Shown here: positions 1 to 6,505 of the stretch, piece by piece
How the letters are laid out: every line of letters begins with the position of its first letter
Numbering within the stretch: position 1 is the first letter of the stretch
NCBI GenBank assembly: GCA_018056045.1
Contig: JAGPGI010000028.1
Location: 1 to 14,129, forward strand
Origin: Paracoccus sp. (in: a-proteobacteria)
GTDB lineage: Bacteria; Pseudomonadota; Alphaproteobacteria; Rhodobacterales; Rhodobacteraceae
DNA: 14,129 bases
Direction: 5' to 3'
Translations under genes and position numbers: made by a program
The notes under the pieces: model-generated
What the model saw: only the letters and a program-made list of their open reading frames with translations
Told to the model about the DNA's origin: nothing
Databases searched by the model: none

Positions 1-347
1 CCGATCATCTCGCCGGCATCGTTGACCACCGGCAGGTGGCGGAAGCGGCCGGCAGTCATGCGTTCGAGGATCTCCAATGCGTCCTCGCCGGTCGCGCAGG
101 TGACAAGCTTCTTGGTCATCAGATCGCTGACCGGCACGGCCAGCACATCGGCGCCGCGCTTGCCCAGCTCGCGCACGATGTCGCGCTCGGACAGGATGCC
201 AAGCGGCATCTTGCCGTCATCGGAAACCACAACCGCGCCGATGCGCTTTTCCGAAAGCAGCTTGGCCGCTTCGGCCACGCTGGTCGCGGGGGCGACGGTG
301 ATGATATCGCCGCTGGGCTTCATCGACAGGATCTGGTTGACGAGCAT
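1..347 (-). CDS. CBS-domain protein (3' end cut by window edge)
   Basis: The first 115 codons are visible; the gene runs off the left edge. It encodes two tandem CBS motifs. The first spans about residues 8-64 and ends in the typical PLGILSERDIVREL. The second starts near residue 76 (VSDLMTKKLVTC) and includes RHLPVV at about 104-109. Paired CBS domains form a Bateman module that usually binds adenosine nucleotides. Short stand-alone proteins of about 140-150 residues with this layout are common in Alphaproteobacteria, and their targets are mostly unknown. No signal peptide or membrane segment is visible. The ATG (complement of 345-347) is preceded by AGGAGG at 6 bases, so the start is secure. 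It lies 97 bases downstream of the LysR gene on the same strand. Family call is firm; the biological role is not known. Confidence 0.9.
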   Translation of the reverse strand, partial: MLVNQILSMKPSGDIITVAPATSVAEAAKLLSEKRIGAVVVSDDGKMPLGILSERDIVRELGKRGADVLAVPVSDLMTKKLVTCATGEDALEILERMTAGRFRHLPVVNDAGEMI

Positions 348-357
348 GGCATTCCTC

Positions 358-379
358 CTCGGATCGGGCTCGGATCGGG
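358..379. repeat. 11-bp perfect tandem repeat before the CBS gene
   Basis: CTCGGATCGGG occurs twice, head to tail, at 358-368 and 369-379 on the plus strand. The copy nearest the CBS gene overlaps its ribosome binding site (CCTCCTC on the plus strand, 354-360). It may be a simple slippage duplication in the 5' leader or part of a control site. Nothing in the sequence decides between these. Confidence 0.7.
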
Positions 380-444
380 CGCGTTTCGGCCCAGCGTCAC
401 CGCAACCCGCGCTTGCGTCAAGTGGCCTCTTGTCCTGACGCGCT

Positions 445-1338
445 TCAAGGCCCGACCTGTGCCTGCAAGCGCGCCACCTCGGCGCGGATGCCCTGCGCCA
501 GCGCATCCGCCAGCCGGTTCATCCGCTGCGAGCGGCGATCGTCGGCATGGCGGATCAGCCAGAAGCTGCGGGTCAGCGACACCTGCGCGGTCAGAACCCG
601 CCGCACGCCGGGACAGAAGGGAATGGCGAAATCATGCACGATCCCCAGCCCCGCCCCCGCCCGCACCGCCTGCATCTGCACCGAGACCGAGTTCGAGGTC
701 AGCTGCGCCAGCTCCATCCCGGTCTCGGCCAGATAATCCAGCTCGCGGTCAAAGATCATGTCGGGGATATAGCCGATCATGCGATGCCCGCGCAGGTCCT
801 CGCGGGCGCGGATCGGGGGATGGGCGCGCAGGTAATCCTCATGCGCGGCCAGATGCAGGTGGTAATCGGTCAGCCGCTGCACGACCAGCCGCCCGGCCTG
901 CGGCTGCGACACGGCGATGGCCATATCGGCCTCGCGCTTGGACAGGTTGAAGACCCGGGGCAGCGCCACGATCTGGATTTCCAGCCCCGGATGCGCCTCG
1001 CAGATGCGGGCCGCAACCTGCGGCAGCAGGTAGTTGGCGCAACCGTCCGGGGCGCCGATGCGCAACTGCCCGCTCAGATCGCCGGGCCCTGACAGCGCCT
1101 CCTCGGCGCCCGCAAGCGCGATCTCGGCCGCCTCGGCATGGGGCATCAGCCGCTCGCCCCCCGGTGCCAGCGCATAGCCCTGCGGGGTCTTCACGAAGAG
1201 CGCCGTCCCCAGCGCCTGCTCCAGCCGCGCCACCCGCCGGCCCACGGTCGAGGCGTCGATTCCCAGCCGCCGCCCCGCCGCCGACAGGCTGTCGGCGCGC
1301 GCGACCGCCAGAAAAATGCGCATGTCGTCCCAGTCCAT
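445..1338 (-). CDS. LysR-family transcriptional regulator, divergent from mmsA
   Basis: A 297-residue protein of normal LysR length. Residues 1-62 form the winged helix-turn-helix: it opens MDWDDMRIFLAVARADSLSA, and the recognition helix lies around GIDASTVGRRVARLEQALG. Residues of about 90-290 fit the periplasmic-binding-protein-like effector domain, opening with LSGQLRIGAPDG. The chosen ATG (complement of 1336-1338) places the HTH at the normal distance from the N-terminus; its Shine-Dalgarno is weak (AAGGGTG). The gene faces mmsA across 114 bases, the classic arrangement for a LysR regulator controlling itself and its divergent neighbour. I infer that it may control valine catabolism, but the effector is unknown and the sequence alone does not prove the target. 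In Pseudomonas the mms operon is instead paired with an AraC-type MmsR. Confidence 0.93.
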   Translation of the reverse strand: MDWDDMRIFLAVARADSLSAAGRRLGIDASTVGRRVARLEQALGTALFVKTPQGYALAPGGERLMPHAEAAEIALAGAEEALSGPGDLSGQLRIGAPDGCANYLLPQVAARICEAHPGLEIQIVALPRVFNLSKREADMAIAVSQPQAGRLVVQRLTDYHLHLAAHEDYLRAHPPIRAREDLRGHRMIGYIPDMIFDRELDYLAETGMELAQLTSNSVSVQMQAVRAGAGLGIVHDFAIPFCPGVRRVLTAQVSLTRSFWLIRHADDRRSQRMNRLADALAQGIRAEVARLQAQVGP

Positions 1339-1348
1339 CGCCGCACCC

Positions 1349-1377
1349 TTTGCAAAAATGCAAAACCCTTTTGCCAG
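1349..1377. promoter_or_regulatory. Candidate operator cluster between lysR gene and mmsA
   Basis: Two overlapping perfect inverted repeats share a middle half-site. TTTGCA (1349-1354) pairs with TGCAAA (1359-1364) around a 4-base spacer. GCAAAA (1360-1365) pairs with TTTTGC (1369-1374) around CCC. The octamer TTTGCAAA itself is present at 1349-1356. It lies just upstream of the LysR gene start and 75-104 bases upstream of the mmsA start, so a protein bound here could act on both. It could bind the LysR protein or a ScfR-type acyl-CoA regulator, whose known motif in Rhodobacter is TTTGCAAA pairs. No clear -35/-10 pair could be assigned next to it. Confidence 0.5.
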
Positions 1378-1452
1378 ACTTCCTGTTTTCCCGGCAATGC
1401 TGCAAGTGCTACAGTCCCTCCCAAGATGGATTTTCCGCATGAGGAGGACGCG

Positions 1453-2952
1453 ATGAAGGAACTGAGCCACTGGATCGACGGCAAGGAAGTCAAGGGCACC
1501 TCGGGCCGCTTTAGCGACGTCCTGAACCCGGCGACCGGCGAGGTCATTGCCAAGCTGCCGCTGGCCACCCCGGCCGAACTGGACGCCGCCGTGCAGAGCG
1601 CCGCGCGGGCGCAAGTCGCATGGGCCGCGACCAACCCGCAGCGCCGCGCCCGCGTGATGATGAAGTTCGGCGAACTGATCAACGAAAACATGGACATGCT
1701 GGCCGAGCTGGTCAGCCTTGAGCATGGCAAGACCCTGCCCGACGCGCGCGGCGACGTGCAGCGCGGCCTTGAGGTGATCGAGGTCTGCATGGGCGCCCCC
1801 GCCCTGCTCAAGGGCGAATATACCGGCGATGCCGGCCCCGGCATCGACCTTTACTCCATGCGCCAGCCGCTGGGCGTGGTCGCGGGCATCACCCCCTTCA
1901 ACTTCCCGGCGATGATTCCGCTGTGGAAGATGGGTCCGGCGATCTCGGCCGGCAACGCCATGATCCTGAAGCCGTCCGAGCGCGTGCCCTCGACCTCGAT
2001 CGCTCTGGCAAAACTGGCGCAAGAGGCCGGTCTGCCCGACGGCGTGCTGCAGGTTGTGAACGGCGACAAGGAAATCGTCGACGCGATTCTCGATCACCCG
2101 GTCGTTCAGGCGGTGGGCTTTGTCGGCTCGACCCCGATTGCGCAATATATCTATGGCCGCGCCGCCAATAACGGCAAGCGCGCGCAGTGCTTCGGCGGCG
2201 CCAAGAACCACATGCTGATCATGCCCGACGCCGACATGGACAAGGCGGCGGATGCGCTGCTGGGCGCGGGCTTCGGCGCGGCGGGCGAACGCTGCATGGC
2301 GATCTCGGTCGCGGTGCCGGTGGGCGATGCGACCGCCGACGCGCTGATCGAGCGGCTGGTGCCCAAGATCGAAAAGCTCAAGGTCGGCCCCTATACCGCC
2401 GGCAATGACGTGGATTTCGGCCCGGTCATCACCAAGGCCTCGCAAGAGCGCATCAACCGGCTGATCGCCTCGGGCGTGGATCAGGGCGCAAAGCTGGTCA
2501 TCGACGGTCGCGGGCTGAAGATCCAGGGCTATGAGAACGGCTTTTTCTGTGGCCCGTCGCTGTTTGACAACGTCACCCGCGACATGGACATCTACAAGGA
2601 AGAGATCTTCGGCCCGGTCCTGTCGACCGTCCGCGCCAAGGATTACGAGGACGCGCTGAACCTTGTCATGGACAATGAATATGGCAACGGCACGGCGATC
2701 TATACCGCCGATGGCGACACCGCGCGCGACTTCGCCAGCCGGGTCAATGTCGGCATGGTCGGCATCAACTTCCCGATCCCGGTGCCGCTGAGCTACTATA
2801 CCTTTGGCGGCTGGAAGAAGTCGGCCTTTGGCGACCTGAACCAGTATGGCCCGGACGCCTTCCGCTTCTATACCAAGACCAAGACGGTCACCTCGCGCTG
2901 GTTCTCGGGGATCAAGGACGGCGCGGCGCTGAACTTCAAGGCGCTGGACTGA
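1453..2952 (+). CDS. mmsA: CoA-acylating methylmalonate-semialdehyde dehydrogenase
   Basis: A 499-residue protein, the usual MmsA length. It belongs to the aldehyde dehydrogenase superfamily and oxidises methylmalonate semialdehyde with NAD+ and CoA, giving propionyl-CoA and CO2; it often also acts on malonate semialdehyde. Visible features are the oxyanion Asn150 in GITPFNFPAM, GSTP at 225-228, and the catalytic Cys281 in GERCMA. The ELGG glutamate of hydrolytic aldehyde dehydrogenases is absent (the segment reads QCFGGAKNH), which fits a CoA-dependent enzyme. The C-terminal part (FTFGGWKKS-like, read as YTFGGWKKSAFGD) is also typical. The ATG at 1453 has GAGGAGG five bases upstream and gives the family N-terminus MKELSHWIDG; an in-frame ATG at 1426 would add nine residues without a good ribosome site. 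A strong terminator follows the gene, so it is probably a single-gene transcript. Confidence 0.97.
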   Translation: MKELSHWIDGKEVKGTSGRFSDVLNPATGEVIAKLPLATPAELDAAVQSAARAQVAWAATNPQRRARVMMKFGELINENMDMLAELVSLEHGKTLPDARGDVQRGLEVIEVCMGAPALLKGEYTGDAGPGIDLYSMRQPLGVVAGITPFNFPAMIPLWKMGPAISAGNAMILKPSERVPSTSIALAKLAQEAGLPDGVLQVVNGDKEIVDAILDHPVVQAVGFVGSTPIAQYIYGRAANNGKRAQCFGGAKNHMLIMPDADMDKAADALLGAGFGAAGERCMAISVAVPVGDATADALIERLVPKIEKLKVGPYTAGNDVDFGPVITKASQERINRLIASGVDQGAKLVIDGRGLKIQGYENGFFCGPSLFDNVTRDMDIYKEEIFGPVLSTVRAKDYEDALNLVMDNEYGNGTAIYTADGDTARDFASRVNVGMVGINFPIPVPLSYYTFGGWKKSAFGDLNQYGPDAFRFYTKTKTVTSRWFSGIKDGAALNFKALD

Positions 2953-2967
2953 GCGACAAGCGACAGG

Positions 2968-2998
2968 GGTGGGGGCCAGAGCGCCCCCGCCTTTTTTT
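2968..2998 (+). terminator. Intrinsic terminator after mmsA
   Basis: A nine-pair stem, GGTGGGGGC (2968-2976) with GCCCCCGCC (2983-2991), includes one G-U pair and closes a six-base loop. It is followed directly by seven T residues (2992-2998). It begins 15 bases after the mmsA stop. This is a textbook Rho-independent terminator and separates mmsA from the downstream three genes. Confidence 0.92.
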
Positions 2999-3018
2999 CT
3001 GCCAGGCAGATGCCCGCG

Positions 3019-3042
3019 TGCAAAACTTGCGCAACATTTGCC
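3019..3042. promoter_or_regulatory. Candidate operator upstream of the acyl-CoA dehydrogenase gene
   Basis: TGCAAAAC (3019-3026), the palindrome TTGCGCAA (3027-3034) and CATTTGCC (3035-3042) lie end to end. The octamer TGCAAAAC and the hexamer TTTGCC also occur in the lysR-mmsA gap (1359-1366 and 1370-1375). The cluster sits 37-60 bases before the ATG at 3079, where a promoter must lie because a terminator precedes it. I could not place a convincing -35/-10 pair. Reading this as a shared regulatory site is an inference. Confidence 0.4.
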
Positions 3043-3078
3043 GGTCAGAACCTGCACGAAAGACATGAGGGGGGAAGC

Positions 3079-4224
3079 ATGGATTTCGCACCAAGCGAGG
3101 AACAACAGGCGATTTTCGACATGGCCCGGGATTTCGGGGCCGAGCATATCGCCCCCCATGCCCGCGCCTGGGAAGAGGCGGGCACCATCCCGCGCGATCT
3201 GTGGCAACGCTGCGCCGAACTGGGCCTTGGTGGCATCTATGTGGCCGAGGAGTTCGGCGGCACCGGCCTCTCGCGCCTTGACGCCACGCTGATCTTCGAG
3301 GCGCTGGCCATGGCCTGCCCTTCGGTCGGGTCGTTCCTGTCGATCCACAACATGTGCGGCGGCATGATCGACAAATTCGGCAACGAGGCCAGCAAGGCCC
3401 GCTGGCTGCCCGATCTGTGCAGCATGCAAAAGGTGTTTTCCTATTGCCTGACCGAGCCGGGATCTGGCTCGGATGCCGCCGCATTGCGCACCCGCGCCGA
3501 GCGGGTGGAGGGCGGCTGGAAGCTGAACGGCACCAAGGCCTTCATCTCGGGCGGCAGCTATTCGGACGCCTATCTGGTCATGGTCCGCACCGGCGAGGCC
3601 GGTCCCAAGGGTATCTCGACCGTGGTGGTCGAGGCCGGAACGCCCGGCCTCAGCTTTGGCGCGCTGGAGCACAAGATGGGCTGGAAGGCCCAGCCCACCG
3701 CGCAGGTCCAGTTCGACGATTGCGTGATCCCGGCCGAGAACCTGATCGGCGAGGAAGGCCGGGGCTTCAGCTATGCCATGGCCGGGCTTGACGGCGGGCG
3801 GCTGAACATCTCGGCCGGGGCACTCGGGGGCGCGCAGGCGGCGCTGGAGGCAACCCTGCGCTATAGGGGCGAACGCCGCGCCTTCGGCCAGACACTGGAC
3901 CAGTTCCAGGCGCTGCAGTTCAGCTTGGCCGAGATGGAGACCGCGCTGCAATCCTCGCGCATCTTCCTGCGGCAGGCGGCGTGGAAGCTGGACCGGGGTG
4001 ACCGCGACGCCGCCAAGTTCTGCGCGATGGCGAAACTGCATGTCACCGACCGCGCCTTTGATGTCGCCAATCAATGCCTGCAACTGCATGGCGGCTATGG
4101 CTATCTGGCCGATTACGGGATCGAAAAGATCGTGCGCGACCTGCGCGTGCATCAGATCCTTGAAGGCACCAATGAAATCATGCGGCTGATCGTCAGTCGC
4201 GCCCTGCTGGCAGAGAGGAACTGA
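3079..4224 (+). CDS. Acyl-CoA dehydrogenase, isobutyryl-CoA dehydrogenase type
   Basis: A 381-residue flavoprotein of standard acyl-CoA dehydrogenase length. By context it converts isobutyryl-CoA to methacrylyl-CoA, passing electrons to ETF. It has the N-terminal helical domain, the flavin-binding segment CLTEPGSGSDAA (about 118-129), the middle beta domain and the C-terminal helical domain. The catalytic base is Glu362 in LEGTNEIMR. SIHNMCGGMIDKFGNE and the MGWKAQPTAQV segment resemble the ACAD8 (isobutyryl-CoA) branch more than short- or medium-chain enzymes. The ATG at 3079 follows GGGGGGAAGC and gives the usual start MDFAPSEEQQ; an in-frame start at 3010 would add 23 unlikely residues. 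The stop overlaps the next start by one base (TGATG), which indicates translational coupling. Substrate assignment rests on resemblance and neighbours, so other branched short-chain acyl-CoAs are possible. Confidence 0.93.
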   Translation: MDFAPSEEQQAIFDMARDFGAEHIAPHARAWEEAGTIPRDLWQRCAELGLGGIYVAEEFGGTGLSRLDATLIFEALAMACPSVGSFLSIHNMCGGMIDKFGNEASKARWLPDLCSMQKVFSYCLTEPGSGSDAAALRTRAERVEGGWKLNGTKAFISGGSYSDAYLVMVRTGEAGPKGISTVVVEAGTPGLSFGALEHKMGWKAQPTAQVQFDDCVIPAENLIGEEGRGFSYAMAGLDGGRLNISAGALGGAQAALEATLRYRGERRAFGQTLDQFQALQFSLAEMETALQSSRIFLRQAAWKLDRGDRDAAKFCAMAKLHVTDRAFDVANQCLQLHGGYGYLADYGIEKIVRDLRVHQILEGTNEIMRLIVSRALLAERN

Positions 4225-5228
4225 TGGCCGATATCCTGATCCGCAAGGACCGCCGCGCCGGACGCATCACCTTCACCCGCCCGCAGGCGCTGAACGCGCT
4301 GAACCACGACATGGCACTGGCCATCAACGCCGCGCTGAAGACATGGCAGGACGATCCCGAGGTGCCGCTGGTCATCATCGACGCCGAGGGCGAGCGCGCC
4401 TTTTGCGCCGGTGGCGATATCGCGGCGCTCTATCATGCCGCGCGCGCGGGCGACCATCAGGTCGGGCGGATGTTCTTTCGCGACGAATACCGCATGAATG
4501 CCCGCATCGCCGAATATCCGAAACCCGTTGTGGCCTTCATGCAGGGTTTCGTCATGGGCGGCGGTGTCGGCGTCGGCGGCAATGCCAGCCACCGCATCGT
4601 CGGCGACAGCACCCAGATCGCCATGCCCGAGACCGGCATCGGCATGATCCCCGATGTCGGCGGAGGCTGGATCCTTGCCCATGCGCCCGACCATGCCGGC
4701 GAATATCTGGGCCTGACCGGCGCCCGCATGGGACCGGGCGATGCGATCTGGGCCGGCTTTGCCGATACCTACCTGCCCGAATCCGAATGGCCGGCGCTGA
4801 TCGAACGGCTGGCGGAAACCGGCGACGTGGCCCAGATCGCAGGCCAGCCCCGCCCCGAGGCGCCGCTGGCGGATCGCGACCTTTCGGCTTTCGCGAGCGA
4901 CACGGTTAGCACGATCATCGCGGCCCTTGAGGCCGCCGGCGACGAGGCGACGCTGAAACCCCTGCGCCGCGCCTCGCCCCTGTCGATGGCCGCGACGCTG
5001 GCGCTGGTGCGGGCGGCGCGCCACGACGCCAGCATCCGCGACAGTCTGGCACGCGAGATGCGCTTTACCGCCCGCACCACCGAGTTCGGCGATTTCCTTG
5101 AGGGCGTGCGCGCCCAGATCATCGACAAGGACCGCAATCCGCAATGGCGCGCCGACGCCAGCCCCGCCCATGTCGCCTTCATGCTGGCATCGCTGGGCAA
5201 GAACGAAATCACCTGGGAGGACGAATAA
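4224..5228 (+). CDS. 3-hydroxyisobutyryl-CoA hydrolase (crotonase fold)
   Basis: A 334-residue crotonase-superfamily protein, longer than the roughly 260 residues of simple enoyl-CoA hydratases and closer to HIBCH. FCAGGDI (60-66) and MGGGVGVGG (111-119) form the CoA-thioester oxyanion pocket. Glu136 in MPETGIGMIPDVGG and Asp144 eight residues later match the catalytic pair of plant and animal HIBCH. The first catalytic Glu of hydratases is replaced by Gly116. The C-terminal segment with FLEGVRAQIIDKDRNPQW (about 294-311) is typical of the hydrolase. It would release CoA from 3-hydroxyisobutyryl-CoA, yielding 3-hydroxyisobutyrate for MmsB. Automated pipelines often label such proteins enoyl-CoA hydratase/isomerase. 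The start overlaps the upstream stop (TGATG) and the stop overlaps the mmsB start (TAATG). Confidence 0.9.
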   Translation: MADILIRKDRRAGRITFTRPQALNALNHDMALAINAALKTWQDDPEVPLVIIDAEGERAFCAGGDIAALYHAARAGDHQVGRMFFRDEYRMNARIAEYPKPVVAFMQGFVMGGGVGVGGNASHRIVGDSTQIAMPETGIGMIPDVGGGWILAHAPDHAGEYLGLTGARMGPGDAIWAGFADTYLPESEWPALIERLAETGDVAQIAGQPRPEAPLADRDLSAFASDTVSTIIAALEAAGDEATLKPLRRASPLSMAATLALVRAARHDASIRDSLAREMRFTARTTEFGDFLEGVRAQIIDKDRNPQWRADASPAHVAFMLASLGKNEITWEDE

Positions 5229-6103
5229 TGAAGATCGGTTTCATCGGGCTTGGGAATATGGGCGGGCCGATGGCCGCCAATCTGGCGAAGGCCGGGCATC
5301 AGGTTGCGGGCTTCGATCTGACTGCCCCCATGCCCGAGGGCGTGACCAAAGCCGCCAGCGCCACTGACGCCGCACAGGGCGCCGATGTGGTCATCACCAT
5401 GCTGCCCAATGGCGCCATCCTGCGCAGCGTCGCGGCCGAGGTGATCCCGGCCATGACTGCCGGCGCGGTGCTCTGTGACTGCTCGACCGTCGATGTGGAC
5501 AGCGCCCGCGCGGTCGCGGATCAGGCCGACGCTGCAAGGCTGGGTGCGCTGGACGCGCCGGTCTCGGGCGGGATCGGCGGCGCGGCGGCGGGCACGCTGA
5601 CCTTCATGGTCGGCGGCACGGATGCAAGCTTCGCCAAGGTCCAGCCGCTCTTCGAGATCATGGGCCAGAAGGCCGTCCATTGCGGCGCGGCGGGCGCGGG
5701 TCAGGCCGCCAAGATCTGCAACAACATGATTCTGGGCGTGACCATGATCGCCACCTGCGAGGCCTTCGCGCTGGCCGACAAGCTGGGGCTGGACCGCCAG
5801 AAGATGTTTGACGTGGTCTCGACCAGCTCGGGCTATAGCTGGTCGATGAACGCCTATTGCCCGGCGCCGGGGGTGGGTCCGAAATCGCCCGCCGACAATG
5901 ATTACAAGCCCGGTTTTGCCTCCGAGCTGATGCTCAAGGACCTGCGTCTGAGCCAGCAAGCCGCCGAATCCGCCGATGCCGACACGCCGATGGGCGAGCT
6001 GGCCAGCGCGCTTTACGCCCGCTTTGTCGAGGATGAGGACGGCAAGGGGCGCGACTTCTCGGCCATGCTGCCCAGGTTTACCCAGCGTCATCGAAAAAGC
6101 TGA
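5228..6103 (+). CDS. mmsB: 3-hydroxyisobutyrate dehydrogenase
   Basis: A 291-residue enzyme of the beta-hydroxyacid dehydrogenase family, oxidising 3-hydroxyisobutyrate to methylmalonate semialdehyde with NAD+, the substrate of MmsA. The Rossmann fold opens with GFIGLGNMGGPMAANL (GxGxxG at 7-12). The substrate motif DAPVSGG lies at 109-115, with Ser113. The catalytic Lys162 sits in GAGQAAKICNN with Asn165/Asn166. MLKDLRLS (about 236-243) is typical of the C-terminal domain. The ATG at 5228 shares its A with the preceding TAA and has GGAGG seven bases upstream, so translation is probably coupled. It is the last gene of the three-gene unit; I see no clear terminator in the 81 bases that follow. 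Confidence 0.96.
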   Translation: MKIGFIGLGNMGGPMAANLAKAGHQVAGFDLTAPMPEGVTKAASATDAAQGADVVITMLPNGAILRSVAAEVIPAMTAGAVLCDCSTVDVDSARAVADQADAARLGALDAPVSGGIGGAAAGTLTFMVGGTDASFAKVQPLFEIMGQKAVHCGAAGAGQAAKICNNMILGVTMIATCEAFALADKLGLDRQKMFDVVSTSSGYSWSMNAYCPAPGVGPKSPADNDYKPGFASELMLKDLRLSQQAAESADADTPMGELASALYARFVEDEDGKGRDFSAMLPRFTQRHRKS

Positions 6104-6184
6104 TTTCTTGCCTTTGTGAGGGAGCCAATCCGGGACTTGCGGCGTTTAACATGGAATCAATGAATCTGTGTCAAGCATAACGCC

Positions 6185-6505
6185 ATGTTCCAAAAGCGTT
6201 TGTCCCTGTTTCTTGCCATGTGGATCGCCGCCGCCCTCGCGTCGGTGGCGGTCGCCCAGCAGAACCCCAAGGCAGCCGTCGACGCCCCTGCGGCGGCGAA
6301 ACAATCCGCATCCGGTGGCGTCCGCGTCGGCGCCTCGGTTGCGCCGGGCAAGCTGCATCGCGTCAGCCGCCCCGGCCTTTACGGGATGAGCGAGCCTCCC
6401 GTCGGCAGCGCCTATGGCATCGTCGACAACCGGCTGATCCGGTTCGACCCTGAAAGCGGGCGGGTTTTGTCGATCATCCGGCAGGTGGATGAGATCCTCG
6501 ACTAG
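6185..6505 (+). CDS. Probable exported small protein of unknown function
   Basis: A 106-residue protein that I do not recognise by name. Residues 1-24 look like a Sec signal peptide: MFQKR, a hydrophobic stretch LSLFLAMWIAAALASVAVA, then a likely signal peptidase cut AVA|QQ. Residues 25-55 are Ala/Ser/Gly-rich and probably flexible. The C-terminal half (about 56-106) is more ordered in appearance, with RPGLYGMSEPP and AYGIVDNRLIRFDPESGRVL, a short beta-rich pattern like small periplasmic proteins. It is not tied functionally to mmsB upstream. The ATG has no good Shine-Dalgarno, but the signal peptide supports this start over the internal ATG 12 codons on. Codon use looks native. The stop lies inside the recN stop region (shared CTAG). 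Confidence 0.72.
   Translation: MFQKRLSLFLAMWIAAALASVAVAQQNPKAAVDAPAAAKQSASGGVRVGASVAPGKLHRVSRPGLYGMSEPPVGSAYGIVDNRLIRFDPESGRVLSIIRQVDEILD

Noticed and set aside
2999..3009. CTGCC-A-GGCAG inverted repeat right after the mmsA terminator
   Set aside because: Arms of five with a one-base centre are common by chance in GC-rich DNA; no independent support.
1339..4152. A minus-strand open frame continuing upstream of the LysR gene across mmsA and most of the acyl-CoA dehydrogenase gene
   Set aside because: It lies opposite well-conserved enzymes and has low-complexity Ala/Gly/Arg/His-rich composition; it is a high-GC antisense artefact.
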